Of a stretch of 64,000 bases of DNA, positions 27,649-37,129 are shown one piece after another (the stretch's first letter is position 1; every line of letters starts with the position of its first letter). The notes under the pieces were generated by a model. That model had not been told where the DNA came from and did no database searches. It saw nothing but the letters and a program-made list of their open reading frames with translations. Location of the stretch: positions 1-64,000 of the forward strand of contig JAADIO010000016.1 of assembly GCA_013151235.1 (NCBI GenBank), in the 5' to 3' direction. Origin of the DNA: Deltaproteobacteria bacterium (GTDB lineage Bacteria > CG2-30-53-67). The translations under genes and the position numbers were made by a program.

Positions 27649-27798
27649 TAGCGCATCTTCCGCAGTTCAAAATGCAAATTATCCGTATGGTTAGAATTCT
27701 AAATCGTAATGTTTTGATGTTTCTTCGTGAACTTGGCGATCTTGGCGAGAACGGAGCAAATCTTCGGTAAACCGCTCGGGCTCGCAGTCAGCATACCC

Positions 27799-29592
27799 TC
27801 ACAACCCCATCCCCATCTCGATATAGCCGCAGGGGCAGGTATACGAACAGATATGACAGCCGTTGCAACGGGTGTAGTCGGTAAACATCACCTGTCCCAT
27901 GGGCCGGGAGAAATCGTGACGGATGGCATGGCGGGGGCAATAGATCCGGCACTGACCGCAGCTCATGCAGAGCCCGCAGCTCATGCAACGTCCGGCCTCG
28001 GCCACGGCGTCCTCCGGAGCCAATGTCCCGAAGATCTCCTGGAAGCCGTTGACCCGGTCGGAAACGTTTTGTGCCGGCGGCTCGTGACGCGGGGCATCGG
28101 GATAGTAATCGAGGCGAAGATCTCTTTCCCGGATGGGCCGCACCTTCGGCAGGGGACGGTACTCCCGGCCATGAAGATAGGCATCGATCGCCAGGGCCGC
28201 TTTCCGCCCTTCCCCCACGGAACGGGTGGAGATCCCCAGACCGAGGACATCGCCGCCGGCAAAGACCCCTTCGACATTCGTCTCTCCGTTCTTCCGGACC
28301 TCTCCCCAGCCCCATTCGTTTGCCAGTCCCTTCATGTCCCCGGCAAAATCGGGAAGTTGACCGATCCCGGAGATCACGGCCGTGGCCTCGATAAAGAACT
28401 CCGATCCTTCCACGGGCAGGGGGCGCCGCCGGCCGGATGAATCGGGCTCGCCCAATTCCATACGGATGCATCGGACCCCGGCCACACGGTGATTCTTCAC
28501 TTCAATTTCAACGGGAGCGGCCAGAAATTCGATCCGCACCCCTTCCTTTTCCGCCGCAACGATCTCTTCTTCGATGGCCGGCATCTCGGCACCGGTACGC
28601 CGGTAGAGGATCGTCACCTCGGCGCCGCCTTGCCGTCTCGAGACGCGGGCCGAATCGAGCACACTCTGGGCCGATTCGGTATCAAACTGTTCCTCCTCAC
28701 CGGAATCCTTGTGCGCCATCCGGAGGGAGACGTCGATGGCGCTGTTTCCGCCACCGATGACGACCACCTTGTTTCCAAGGTCGATCTCGACTCCCGAATT
28801 GATCCGGTTGAGGTAGTCGGCCGCGGCAAAGACATGGGAGGCATCCTCGCCGGGGATATTGAGCGCCACGCCCCGATGGGCGCCGATCGCCACATAGAGG
28901 GCATCGTATTCACTGCGAAGCTCCCGGAAAGGGAGGTCGACGCCGACCTTGACGTTGGAGCGGAGATTGACCCCCAGGTCGAGAATTTTCCGGATCTCGC
29001 CGTCGAGGACCTCCTCCGGGAGCCGGTAGGAGGGGACGCCGTAACGGAGCATTCCGCCCGGTTTTTCATAGGCATCAAAGAGGGTGACGGGGTAGCCGCG
29101 CCGGACCAGTTGGTAGGCGCAGGAAAGTCCCGAGGGCCCGGCGCCGATCACGGCCACGCTCTGCGGTTTCACTTCCTCCGTCAGTTTCCGTAACGGAAGT
29201 CCCCGTGCGAGGCCGTGGTCCCCGACCGCACGTTCAAAGGCGTTGATCGCCACGGCGCCGTCGGCCTTGTGCTGCCGGTTGCACCCCTTTTCACAGGGAT
29301 GGGGGCAGATCCGTCCATGTACGGCGGGCAGGGGATTCTTGTCCGTCAGTATGTACCAGGCCTCATCCAGGGCCTCATCGACGGGTTTTTTTTGATATTC
29401 CGCACGTGCCACCACGGTAAGATACCCCCGGATATCTTCACTGCTCGGGCATTCCGCCCGGCAGGGGGGCAGTTTCCGTACATAGACGGGGCACTTCCAG
29501 CTTTCACCGCTGGTGACCACCATCTCCGAGGGGGAGGCCTTTTTGTTTTGAATGATTTCAAGGTCCCGGCAAAAAACAGATTCTGCGCCCAT
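27799..29592 (-). CDS. dsrL: DsrL-type NAD(P)H:acceptor oxidoreductase (iron-sulfur flavoprotein)
   Basis: A 597-residue relative of the glutamate synthase small subunit. The N-terminal Fe-S region has CRAECPSSEDI and CPHPCEKGC. FAD and NAD(P) folds follow (VIGAGPSGLSCAYQL and VIGGGNSAIDVSLR), and the C-terminus carries two 4Fe-4S motifs (CGLCMSCGQCRIYCP region and CNGCHICSYTCP). In sulfur oxidisers DsrL passes electrons between DsrAB and NAD(H). Here it directly follows dsrB by 13 bases, which is the main reason for the name; a generic GltD-like oxidoreductase is the alternative. Start 29592 has GGAGGGG nine bases upstream. Confidence 0.8.
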   Translation of the reverse strand: MGAESVFCRDLEIIQNKKASPSEMVVTSGESWKCPVYVRKLPPCRAECPSSEDIRGYLTVVARAEYQKKPVDEALDEAWYILTDKNPLPAVHGRICPHPCEKGCNRQHKADGAVAINAFERAVGDHGLARGLPLRKLTEEVKPQSVAVIGAGPSGLSCAYQLVRRGYPVTLFDAYEKPGGMLRYGVPSYRLPEEVLDGEIRKILDLGVNLRSNVKVGVDLPFRELRSEYDALYVAIGAHRGVALNIPGEDASHVFAAADYLNRINSGVEIDLGNKVVVIGGGNSAIDVSLRMAHKDSGEEEQFDTESAQSVLDSARVSRRQGGAEVTILYRRTGAEMPAIEEEIVAAEKEGVRIEFLAAPVEIEVKNHRVAGVRCIRMELGEPDSSGRRRPLPVEGSEFFIEATAVISGIGQLPDFAGDMKGLANEWGWGEVRKNGETNVEGVFAGGDVLGLGISTRSVGEGRKAALAIDAYLHGREYRPLPKVRPIRERDLRLDYYPDAPRHEPPAQNVSDRVNGFQEIFGTLAPEDAVAEAGRCMSCGLCMSCGQCRIYCPRHAIRHDFSRPMGQVMFTDYTRCNGCHICSYTCPCGYIEMGMGL

Positions 29593-29605
29593 GGTCATTC
29601 CCCTC

Positions 29606-30682
29606 CTATAAGCGGACCTGCGAGGACGTGTTGAAGGTCGTCCGGGCAAAGCGGTAATTATCGATATGGTACTTGGTGAAGGGAAAACCGGTAACCTCGA
29701 AGAACCGCTTCCAGCCGACCCGGTCGATCCACTCGCCGACCCGCTCGTAGGGCTTCGCACCCGCCTTGTAGGCATCGAGGATCCTGCAGACCGCCTCGCT
29801 CACCTCCGGCCACCGGGGGGGATTGTTGGGGAGCCCGTAGGTGGCGAGTTTCATGAAGGAAGGTCCGCTCCGGGTACTCGCCGACTTGCCGCCGACCCAG
29901 ATCGAGAGCGTATCGGCCTCGGCATCACGGATCTCCATGCTCGGACACTGTCCGTGACAGGCCCCGCAGTACATGCACTTCTCTTCGATCACCTCCAGGG
30001 AGTCCCGGCCTTCCACCCTGCGCGGCCGGACCGCCGCAACGGGGCAGATCGCCACCACCTTGGGAAGCTCACAGATCTGCATCTTTCCGTGATCGATCTT
30101 CGGCGGTTTGTGGTGCTGCAGATTGATGGCGATATCCGACTGCCCGCCGCAGTTGATCTGGCAGCAGGAGGTGGAGATCTTGACGCGTTGGGGCAGGCGC
30201 TCGTTCACGAAGTCCTCATAGAGGGTATCCATGAGTGCCTTGACGGCGCCGGCCGCATCGGTTCCGGGGAGGTTGCAGTGCAGCCATCCCTGGGTATGGA
30301 TCACATTGGAGATGGACGGTCCGGTCCCCCCCACGGGGAAACCGAGAATGTCGCGGACCTCCCGGATCAGGGGATCGATATCCTCCTCGCGGGCCAGGAG
30401 AAACTCGATGTTGCACCGGCTGGTGAAGCGCAGATGCCCCTGGCAGTATTTGTCCGCAATCGTACAGATCTTCCGGACCGTATCCACACTCATGGTTCGG
30501 GGGGATCCCGCCCGGACCGTGTAGAGGGCATCCCCGCTTTCCGCCACATGGACCAGCACACCGGGGCGGAGACGCTCATGATACTTCCACTTGCCGTAGT
30601 TTTTGGCCATGAGGGGATGGAGAAACTTCTTGAACTCGGGCGCCCCGTTATCCCGGGGTGCCGTCTTTTTTGTGGTGGTCAT
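29606..30682 (-). CDS. dsrB: Dissimilatory sulfite reductase beta subunit
   Basis: The 358-residue beta subunit of the cytoplasmic sulfite reductase. Conserved parts include HLRFTSRCNIEFLL, the Cys pairs that bind the siroheme-coupled 4Fe-4S cluster (STSCCQINCGGQSDIAI), and a ferredoxin insertion CMYCGACHGQCP. It starts 16 bases after dsrA with GGAGG in front of the ATG. The operon lacks the dsrD gene that usually follows dsrB in sulfate reducers. Confidence 0.96.
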   Translation of the reverse strand: MTTTKKTAPRDNGAPEFKKFLHPLMAKNYGKWKYHERLRPGVLVHVAESGDALYTVRAGSPRTMSVDTVRKICTIADKYCQGHLRFTSRCNIEFLLAREEDIDPLIREVRDILGFPVGGTGPSISNVIHTQGWLHCNLPGTDAAGAVKALMDTLYEDFVNERLPQRVKISTSCCQINCGGQSDIAINLQHHKPPKIDHGKMQICELPKVVAICPVAAVRPRRVEGRDSLEVIEEKCMYCGACHGQCPSMEIRDAEADTLSIWVGGKSASTRSGPSFMKLATYGLPNNPPRWPEVSEAVCRILDAYKAGAKPYERVGEWIDRVGWKRFFEVTGFPFTKYHIDNYRFARTTFNTSSQVRL

Positions 30683-30698
30683 CGTTGATCCTCCCGCG

Positions 30699-31976
30699 CT
30701 ATGAGATGGTCTCTTCGCCGTCCGGCTCCTTGTTCAAAACAGACGGGGCCTTTTTTTCCTCTCCCGCCATCCTCGGCCGCGTGTACTCTTCGAATTTGAT
30801 ATAAGGGTTGCTGCGCGGCTGATTGACCATCTGCGGATCCGGTTCCAGGCCGATGCCGTCGAGGAAGGTCCCCAGTCCGACCCGGTCGATGAATTCGCCG
30901 ACCCGTTCGTGTTCCATCCCATGCTCCCCCCAGAAGTCCCAGATTCTCCGGACGAGGTCGGTCAGTCTTTCCCAATCCTCCTCGCTCTCCATCTTCATGA
31001 AGGGGACCAGCACCGAACTCATGGTATCCCCGATCTTCAGGCTGCGCTTGCCGCCGATCAGGATCGTCACCCCCCGGTCACGTCCGATCGACAGGGCCCT
31101 GTGCATCACGTTGATACAGTGCATGCAATGGACACAGTTGTCGTCGTCGATTATGATTTTCCGGTCCTTCAGGGTCATACATTGGGTGGGACAGCGTGCA
31201 ATCACCGTATTCATCACCGAGCGTTCTCCCCGCTCGTCAATAAACCTGGCGACCTCTTCCTGGTCCACCTGGATGCCGTCGCGCCAGGTCCCGATGATCG
31301 GCATGTCGGAGCGCTGCATGGAACAGGCACAGTCGTTGGCGCAGCCGGAGAGCTTGAACTTGTACTTGTAGGGGAATTCGGGACGATGAAGTTCGCTGAT
31401 AAAGGTATCGGTAATGTACTTGGTCAGACCGAGGGTATCAAAGCAGGACATCTCGCACCGGGCGGGTCCGACGCAGCAGGCGAGCGTCCGCATGGCCGCG
31501 CCCGAACCGCCGAGGTCCCAGCCCTTCTCCATGAGTTCCTCGCCTGCTTCAAAGGTCTGCTCATTGTCGGAACCAAGCATCAGGATGTCACCGGTCATGC
31601 CGTGGAACTGGAGGATCCCGGCGCTGTGTTTCTCGCTGATATCGCAGAGTTCCCGAAGGGCCGCAGTCGAATAGACCCAGGCCGAAGGTTCAAGAATCCG
31701 GATCGTGTTGAACCGGGCCATGGCCGGGAACTTGTCCACCACGTCCGAGTATCGGCCGATCACCCCGCCGCCGTATCCGTCGAGATTGATCACCGTCCCG
31801 AGCCAGTGATCGGTGCGCGTCTCGTAGGACTCTTCCAGTTGCCCCAGAAGCTGTTTCACGGCCGGCTTCTTTTCGGACAAGTCCTTCAGGTCCGTCACGA
31901 AACTCGGCCACGGGCCTTTTTCCAATTCGTCCAGCAAAGGCGTTTGGATCTCTTCGGGCTCTTTTGTGTCAGACAT
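30699..31976 (-). CDS. dsrA: Dissimilatory sulfite reductase alpha subunit
   Basis: The 425-residue alpha subunit that reduces sulfite (or, in reverse, oxidises sulfide-level sulfur) with siroheme. Key features are the cluster-binding Cys set CCVGPARCEMSCFDT and CANDCACSMQRSD, plus the ferredoxin domain RCPTQCM and CVHCMHCINVMH. The ATG at 31976 has GAAGGGG about seven bases upstream. It is the first gene of dsrA-dsrB-dsrL, behind an AT-rich leader with a CRP/FNR-type palindrome. dsrC, dsrMKJOP, sat and apr are not in the window. Confidence 0.97.
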   Translation of the reverse strand: MSDTKEPEEIQTPLLDELEKGPWPSFVTDLKDLSEKKPAVKQLLGQLEESYETRTDHWLGTVINLDGYGGGVIGRYSDVVDKFPAMARFNTIRILEPSAWVYSTAALRELCDISEKHSAGILQFHGMTGDILMLGSDNEQTFEAGEELMEKGWDLGGSGAAMRTLACCVGPARCEMSCFDTLGLTKYITDTFISELHRPEFPYKYKFKLSGCANDCACSMQRSDMPIIGTWRDGIQVDQEEVARFIDERGERSVMNTVIARCPTQCMTLKDRKIIIDDDNCVHCMHCINVMHRALSIGRDRGVTILIGGKRSLKIGDTMSSVLVPFMKMESEEDWERLTDLVRRIWDFWGEHGMEHERVGEFIDRVGLGTFLDGIGLEPDPQMVNQPRSNPYIKFEEYTRPRMAGEEKKAPSVLNKEPDGEETIS

Positions 31977-32118
31977 CACTCACCCCTTCCTTCTTTCCGG
32001 AACCGCTTCACGGATGTGATTTGCATCGCCGGCAAACAAAACTGCGGATCATGGTTTCTCAATCAATAGAAATAGACCAGCATTCATTCAAACATTACTA
32101 TATCTCAATATATTTTAT

Positions 32119-32134
32119 TGTGACGCATATCACA
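32119..32134. promoter_or_regulatory. CRP/FNR/HcpR-type binding site upstream of dsrA
   Basis: TGTGA-cgcata-TCACA is a perfect inverted repeat with the spacing used by CRP/FNR family regulators. On the minus strand candidate -10 hexamers (TATAGT at 32102-32097 or TAATGT at 32098-32093) are centred 27-31 bases downstream, close to a class II activator position. HcpR, a CRP/FNR member, controls sulfate-reduction genes in many deltaproteobacteria with a similar motif. Regulator identity is inference. Confidence 0.6.
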
Positions 32135-32227
32135 TAAAAAACAATTTCCGCTCATGCCCCAATAATAAGCGATTTAAGCGTTCAAGACTGCATTTTTATG
32201 AGCAAAAGGAAAAACATAAAAGCGCCA

Positions 32228-34060
32228 CTACTCCACCGTGACGCTTTTGGCCAGATTCCTCGGCTGATCGACGTCGGTCCCGCGCAGTACGGCGATGTGG
32301 TAGGCGAGGAGCTGGAGGGGGATGGTCATCAGGATCGGAGAGAGGAAGTTATTCGTTGAAGGGACCCGGAGGGTATGGTCGGCTTTCCCCTCCACTTCCG
32401 GTTCCTTCTGATTCACAAGGGCGATGACGATCCCGGAGCGTGCCTTGACCTCTTCGATGTTGCCTCGGGCTTTTTCAAAGACGCCGTCATGGGGAAGAAG
32501 GGCAACAACGGGCATCTTTTCATCGATGAGAGCGATGGGGCCGTGTTTCATCTCGCCGGCGGGGTAGCCCTCGGCATGGATGTAGGAGATCTCTTTTAAC
32601 TTCAGCGCCCCTTCGAGGGCGATGGGATAGTGAATACCGCGCCCCAAGTAGAGAAAGTCGGTCCGGTCGGCATAGAGCTTCGCCAGCTTCCGGATCGTCT
32701 CTTCCTCTTCGAGGATCTTTTCCACCTGCTGGGGGAGTCTGGCCAGGTCTTCCATTAGGGGAACGGCCTGTTCTTCCGGCATCCCGCCCCGTGCCCGGGC
32801 GAAATAGAGGGCAAAAAGATAGAGCGCAACAAGCTGGGTGGTGAAGGCCTTGGTTGATGCGACACCGATTTCCGGGCCGGCGTGGGTGTAGATCACGCCG
32901 TCGGCCTCCCGGGTGATGGAGCTTCCCAGGACGTTACAGATTCCGACGGTTTTGGCCCCTTTCCCCTTCGCCTCACGCAGCGCTGCCAGGGTGTCGGCGG
33001 TCTCACCCGACTGGGAAATGCAGATCAGGAGGGTTCTCTCATCCACAATCGGATCCCGGTAACGGAATTCCGATGCGATGTCAACTTCCACGGGGGTCCG
33101 GCTCATCTCCTCGATCATGAACTTCCCCACGAGGGCGGCATGGTAGGAGGTGCCGCAGGCGATCATGATGATTTTGTCGATGTCTTTGGCCCCGGCCGGA
33201 GTGAGTTCGAACTGTTCGAAGAAGACCTCCCCCGTTTCCCGGGAGATCCGTCCCCGGAAAGTGTCGAGAATCGCCCGGGGCTGTTCGAAGATCTCTTTCT
33301 GCATGAAGTGTTTGTAGCCCCCTTTTTCCGCCATGACGGCGCTCCAGCGGATTTGCTGAACCTCTTTGGTGACGGGGGTGCCGTCAAGTTTTGTGACGGT
33401 GACCCCTTCACGGCTGAGCAGGGCCATCTCCCCGTCGTCGAGGAAGATCACCTTCCGGGTATGGTTCAGGATGGCCGGGATGTCGGAGGCGAGGAAGTTT
33501 TCTCCCTGACCGAGCCCAAGGACGAGGGGGCTTGCCTTCTTGGCGGCGATGATCCGGTCCGGTTCGTTGCGGTTCATAATCCCCAGGGCGAAGGCTCCTT
33601 CCACCTGCTGCAGGGCTGTCCTCACGGCCTCCACGAGGTCGCCGGTCCCCTCCTTTCGGTATTTCTCGATGAGATGGGCGATGACCTCCGTGTCGGTCTC
33701 CGAGGTAAATACATATCCTTCTTTGGTCAGCGCCCGTTTCAGCTCCAGATAGTTTTCGATGATGCCGTTGTGGACAATGACGGTGTCGCCCGAGCGGTGG
33801 GGGTGGGCGTTCTCCTCGGAGGGTTTTCCGTGGGTGGCCCAACGGGTGTGTCCGATGCCGATGCCGTCTGCGGTGCTGTTCCCCCGGGTACAGGCTTCGA
33901 GATTCCGGATCTTGCCTTCACACCGGTGAATCCTGATCTCGTTGTTCTTGAGATAGGCGATTCCCGCCGAGTCGTAGCCGCGGTACTCCAACCGTTTCAA
34001 TCCGTCGATTACAACGGGTAGGACGTCCTGGCTGCCGATGTAGCCGACGATGCCGCACAT
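32228..34060 (-). CDS. glmS: Glutamine-fructose-6-phosphate aminotransferase
   Basis: Makes glucosamine-6-phosphate, the entry to UDP-GlcNAc for peptidoglycan and polysaccharide. The 610-residue protein starts MCGIVGYIG, where Cys1 becomes the N-terminal glutaminase nucleophile. It has two SIS sugar-isomerase domains (CGTSYHA and [12 protein letters not shown]) and ends [10 protein letters not shown]. It lies downstream of glmU on the same strand, so both ends of the pathway are adjacent. No glmS ribozyme-like leader was recognised. Confidence 0.97.
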   Translation of the reverse strand: MCGIVGYIGSQDVLPVVIDGLKRLEYRGYDSAGIAYLKNNEIRIHRCEGKIRNLEACTRGNSTADGIGIGHTRWATHGKPSEENAHPHRSGDTVIVHNGIIENYLELKRALTKEGYVFTSETDTEVIAHLIEKYRKEGTGDLVEAVRTALQQVEGAFALGIMNRNEPDRIIAAKKASPLVLGLGQGENFLASDIPAILNHTRKVIFLDDGEMALLSREGVTVTKLDGTPVTKEVQQIRWSAVMAEKGGYKHFMQKEIFEQPRAILDTFRGRISRETGEVFFEQFELTPAGAKDIDKIIMIACGTSYHAALVGKFMIEEMSRTPVEVDIASEFRYRDPIVDERTLLICISQSGETADTLAALREAKGKGAKTVGICNVLGSSITREADGVIYTHAGPEIGVASTKAFTTQLVALYLFALYFARARGGMPEEQAVPLMEDLARLPQQVEKILEEEETIRKLAKLYADRTDFLYLGRGIHYPIALEGALKLKEISYIHAEGYPAGEMKHGPIALIDEKMPVVALLPHDGVFEKARGNIEEVKARSGIVIALVNQKEPEVEGKADHTLRVPSTNNFLSPILMTIPLQLLAYHIAVLRGTDVDQPRNLAKSVTVE

Positions 34061-34125
34061 GGGGTTACTCCTTCTCAGTTACCCTTGAAGTTAATATTTT
34101 GCACCACCCTTCGCCCCTTCGATGG

Positions 34126-34166
34126 CTTCGGCACACTCAGGAGAGCCTGTGCTGAGCTTGCCGAAG
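34126..34166. repeat. Hairpin repeat directly 3' of glmU
   Basis: CTTCGGCACACTCAG (34126-34140) pairs with CTGAGCTTGCCGAAG (34152-34166), 13 of 15 positions. The CTCAGGAGAGCC core also occurs in the family III element near 46.2 kb. It lies just beyond the glmU stop codon (34179) and before glmS, so it could shape the 3' end of the glmU message. Confidence 0.65.
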
Positions 34167-34178
34167 AGAGCGGGCCGG

Positions 34179-35591
34179 TCATTTCGCCTTCTTCTTTTTC
34201 CGCAGCCTCTCCCGGATCTTTTTCGCGCCGTTCCTGATGATCTTCTGCTCCACCCGGCTCAGTGCGAGGGAGTCTTCCGGCACATCCCGGGTGATGGTGG
34301 AACCGGCCCCGATGAGGGAGCGGTCACCGATGGTGACGGGGGCAATGAACTGGGTGTCGCTCCCGACAAAGACCTGATCCCCGATCGTGGTTGTGTGCTT
34401 GAAGATGCCGTCGTAGTTACAGGTGATGGTCCCGGCGCCGATGTTCACCCCTGACCCCATCCCTGTATCGCCGATATAGGAGAGATGATTGACCTTGGAG
34501 CCTTCCCCGATGACCGATTTCTTGATCTCCACGAAGTTGCCGATGTGGGCCGAAGGGCCGATCTTTGCCCCGGGCCGCAGATGGGCGAAGGGACCGAGGA
34601 TTGCCCCCTCTTCCACCCGGGCTTCAATGAAGTGACAAAACCCCCGGATCTCCACGTTCCGTCCGATTGCCGTGTCGATGATCCTTGTGTTCGGACCGAT
34701 CACCGTCCCCTCCCCGACGGTGGTCTTTCCTTCCAGATAGCAATCGGGATGGATAACGGTATCCCTTCCGATTGTAACATCAAGGCCGATCCAGGTCCGA
34801 GTCGGGTCGATCAGGGTGACCCCCTCCCGCATGTGGCGGAGATTGATCCGATCCCGCAGGACCGCCCCGGCTACGGCAAGCTGATCCCTCGAATTGATTC
34901 CCATGACCTCTTGCGGATCGGCGCAGACCACCCCCCCGACCCTTCTCTGTTCCATCCGTGCAATCTCGATCAGGTCGGTCAGGTAGTATTCCTGCTGAGC
35001 GTTTCGGTCGGTCAGGGAGTCCACGGCAGTACGGAGAAATGTACCATCGAAACAGTAGATCCCGGTATTGATCTCATCGATCTTCCGTTCCGCATCCGAG
35101 GCGTCTTTCTCCTCCACGATCTTCAGGATGTTCCCCGATGGAGAACGGACGATCCGGCCGTACCCGGCGGGGAGATCAACACGGGTGGTCAGCAGGGTCA
35201 CGGCGGCGCCGTTCTCTTCATGATGGAGGAGGAGTTCTCTGATTGTTTCTTCTTTTATGAGGGGAACATCGCCGCAGAGGATCAGCACCGGCCCGGTCGT
35301 TTCTTGCAGATGGGGAACGGCCTGCTGAATGGCGTGGCCGGTGCCTAACTGTTCCGTCTGGAGGGCATAGTCCAGATCGAGTCCGGCCAGGCTTTTCCGG
35401 ACGGCATCGGCCTGGTGTCCCACGACGACAACGATCTTTTCCGCTCCGCTCTTTTTCGCCAGCGCCACGGGGAAGATAATCATGGGACGGCCGAGGAGGG
35501 GATGGAGGACCTTGACGCGGTCCGATTTCATCCGGGTTCCGAGGCCCGCTGCGAGGATAACTGCGGTAACGGTTCTTCCCTGCTCGTTCAT
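34179..35591 (-). CDS. glmU: Bifunctional GlcNAc-1-P uridylyltransferase / GlcN-1-P acetyltransferase
   Basis: Produces UDP-GlcNAc. The 470-residue protein has the nucleotidyltransferase signature LAAGLGTRMKSD at the start. A C-terminal left-handed beta-helix with hexapeptide repeats (from about 260) carries the acetyltransferase, including INIGAGTITCNYDG. The ATG at 35591 overlaps the stop of the upstream DUF502 gene as ATGA. The C-terminus is very basic (KKIRERLRKKKKAK). Confidence 0.96.
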   Translation of the reverse strand: MNEQGRTVTAVILAAGLGTRMKSDRVKVLHPLLGRPMIIFPVALAKKSGAEKIVVVVGHQADAVRKSLAGLDLDYALQTEQLGTGHAIQQAVPHLQETTGPVLILCGDVPLIKEETIRELLLHHEENGAAVTLLTTRVDLPAGYGRIVRSPSGNILKIVEEKDASDAERKIDEINTGIYCFDGTFLRTAVDSLTDRNAQQEYYLTDLIEIARMEQRRVGGVVCADPQEVMGINSRDQLAVAGAVLRDRINLRHMREGVTLIDPTRTWIGLDVTIGRDTVIHPDCYLEGKTTVGEGTVIGPNTRIIDTAIGRNVEIRGFCHFIEARVEEGAILGPFAHLRPGAKIGPSAHIGNFVEIKKSVIGEGSKVNHLSYIGDTGMGSGVNIGAGTITCNYDGIFKHTTTIGDQVFVGSDTQFIAPVTIGDRSLIGAGSTITRDVPEDSLALSRVEQKIIRNGAKKIRERLRKKKKAK

Positions 35592-36226
35592 GCGGGCTCT
35601 TTTCCTTGGGCGCCGGGCAGACTGCACCGTTCGGCCGGTGTAATCATTCCGGCGGAAATGATCATCTTCAACCCTTCTTCCACGGTCATATCCAATATTT
35701 TAACATCCTTTTCCGGGAAGATAAGAAAAAAACCGGAGGTCGGGTTCGGGGTGGTCGGGATGAAGACATTGACCAATTTCTCGTCGGTGATCTCCCGGAT
35801 CTCGCCCCGGCATTCGCTGGTGAGAAAACCGATGGAATAGATCCCTTTCCGGGGATATTCCACGAAGACCACTCCTTTGAATCGTGCCTGTCCCTGGGTG
35901 AAGAGGGTATCAACGAGCTGTTTGACGAACTTGTAGATGATCCTGACGAACGGGATTTTATCGAGAATCCGTTCGCCGATCTGTCCTAATTTCCGGCCGA
36001 AGAAGTTGCTGGCGAAGATCCCGATGAGGAGAATCAGGCAGGCAAGCAGAAGAATCCCCATCCCCGGGAAATAGATCTTCAGATAGTGCCGGATCGGGTA
36101 GCCGATGAGCTGCTCCACCGGAGGGAGCAGGATCTTCAGGATCCAGTAGGTCAGGCCGAGGGGAAGGGTGACCAGGATCCCCGTAATGAAGTATTTCCTG
36201 AGCAATCTGCGGATCGTTTTCGTCAT
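35588..36226 (-). CDS. DUF502 family membrane protein
   Basis: A 212-residue inner-membrane protein. Two hydrophobic helices sit in the first 70 residues (YFITGILVTLPLGLTYWIL and GILLLACLILLIGIFA). A soluble domain follows with the DUF502 features IPFVRIIYKFVKQ and FIPTTPNPTSGFF. The function is unknown. It overlaps glmU by 4 bp, so the two are probably translated together, perhaps reflecting an envelope role. Confidence 0.88.
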   Translation of the reverse strand: MTKTIRRLLRKYFITGILVTLPLGLTYWILKILLPPVEQLIGYPIRHYLKIYFPGMGILLLACLILLIGIFASNFFGRKLGQIGERILDKIPFVRIIYKFVKQLVDTLFTQGQARFKGVVFVEYPRKGIYSIGFLTSECRGEIREITDEKLVNVFIPTTPNPTSGFFLIFPEKDVKILDMTVEEGLKMIISAGMITPAERCSLPGAQGKEPA

Positions 36227-36344
36227 CTGTGAATTCCGCTCCTTCCGGGTCCGACGCAGGATGCGGAATTATAGGCCGACCCCTTGTAACTTTGCAAGTT
36301 TTTTCAGGCGGAAGGGGCAAGAAAGGGGTCACGTGGAGGGGGTG

Positions 36345-36364
36345 CTTTCCCCCCGCGGGGGAAG
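36345..36364. other. GC-rich palindrome downstream of the third PEP-CTERM gene
   Basis: CTTTCCCCCCGCGGGGGAAG is nearly self-complementary. It lies 3' of the PEP-CTERM gene, but on the minus strand no T-run follows, so a terminator call is weak. Confidence 0.3.
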
Positions 36365-36406
36365 AAAAACCGCCCCCGACGGAAACCGGATGGTCGACCG
36401 GGCCTT

Positions 36407-37129
36407 TCAGCGGCCCCGCTTGCGCACAACGGCAAACAATCCGGCCAGTCCGCCTGAGAGGAGCAGGAGAGAGGATGGTTCCGGAACGGGGGAATAACGA
36501 TAAGATGTCAATTCCGGGATCTCGTTATCCGTCCCCTCCAGGAGGGTTCCCGTATTCCCCAGATAAAGACCCGTGAAGAGATCGTTATCATAAGAATCAT
36601 AGTCGGCAAACCGGAAATTCCAGTCGATCGTTCCGTTCTGGTAAAGAATCATCTCAAAATTGTTTAAATAAAAACAACCTTCATCTTCATAAGTCTCCGT
36701 CAGATAATCAAAGATCACGCGGTCGGACAGCGAGTCATCATATCCGTACGCCCCGTAATCATAAGACGACAGATCATCATATGCCGCCAGTAGGTAGGTC
36801 GCGGAAGAATTATCAGCAATCAGATCGTCGACATTGCCATAGCCATAGCCTGTCGGTGTTTCCGTCCAGGAGAGCAGCTCCACGTAACCGTTCGAGTCCA
36901 TGTCGAAGGCGTCGAATGTTTTCCCTCCAAGGGTTACGGGAAAGGGAAGCGCAATCTTTCCGGAAGAATTGTCATCCGCGGAATCGGTCCATGTCAGATC
37001 GGGTCTCTGCCAGTTGTAGGCCGTTTCGGAAATGGTGCCGTCGACGGTATAGGCTTCGACGGCTCCTGCATACAGTCCCGTCGCGAAGAACAGGGAAATA
37101 AGCCATAACAACATCATAAACTTTCTCAT
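36407..37129 (-). CDS. PEP-CTERM sorted exported protein, Asp/Tyr-rich
   Basis: A 240-residue secreted protein. Its signal sequence is MMLLWLISLFFATGLYAGA. The mature part is unusually rich in Asp, Tyr and Ser, with repeats such as YDDLSSYDYGAYGYDDSLSD, and is predicted to be beta-rich and acidic. The C-terminal signal is VPEPSSLLLLSGGLAGLFAV then VRKRGR. It is a textbook exosortase substrate, probably a matrix or surface protein. No clear -24/-12 promoter was found in the 480 bp upstream. Confidence 0.9.
   Translation of the reverse strand: MRKFMMLLWLISLFFATGLYAGAVEAYTVDGTISETAYNWQRPDLTWTDSADDNSSGKIALPFPVTLGGKTFDAFDMDSNGYVELLSWTETPTGYGYGNVDDLIADNSSATYLLAAYDDLSSYDYGAYGYDDSLSDRVIFDYLTETYEDEGCFYLNNFEMILYQNGTIDWNFRFADYDSYDNDLFTGLYLGNTGTLLEGTDNEIPELTSYRYSPVPEPSSLLLLSGGLAGLFAVVRKRGR

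Noticed and set aside
31977-32227. glmS-type riboswitch or ribozyme sought near glmS/dsrA
   Set aside because: The region is upstream of dsrA, not glmS, and shows no recognisable core; glmS is preceded by glmU on its own strand.
36345-36364. GC-rich palindrome considered as a terminator for the PEP-CTERM gene
   Set aside because: On the minus strand it is not followed by T residues, so it is listed only as a palindrome of unknown role.
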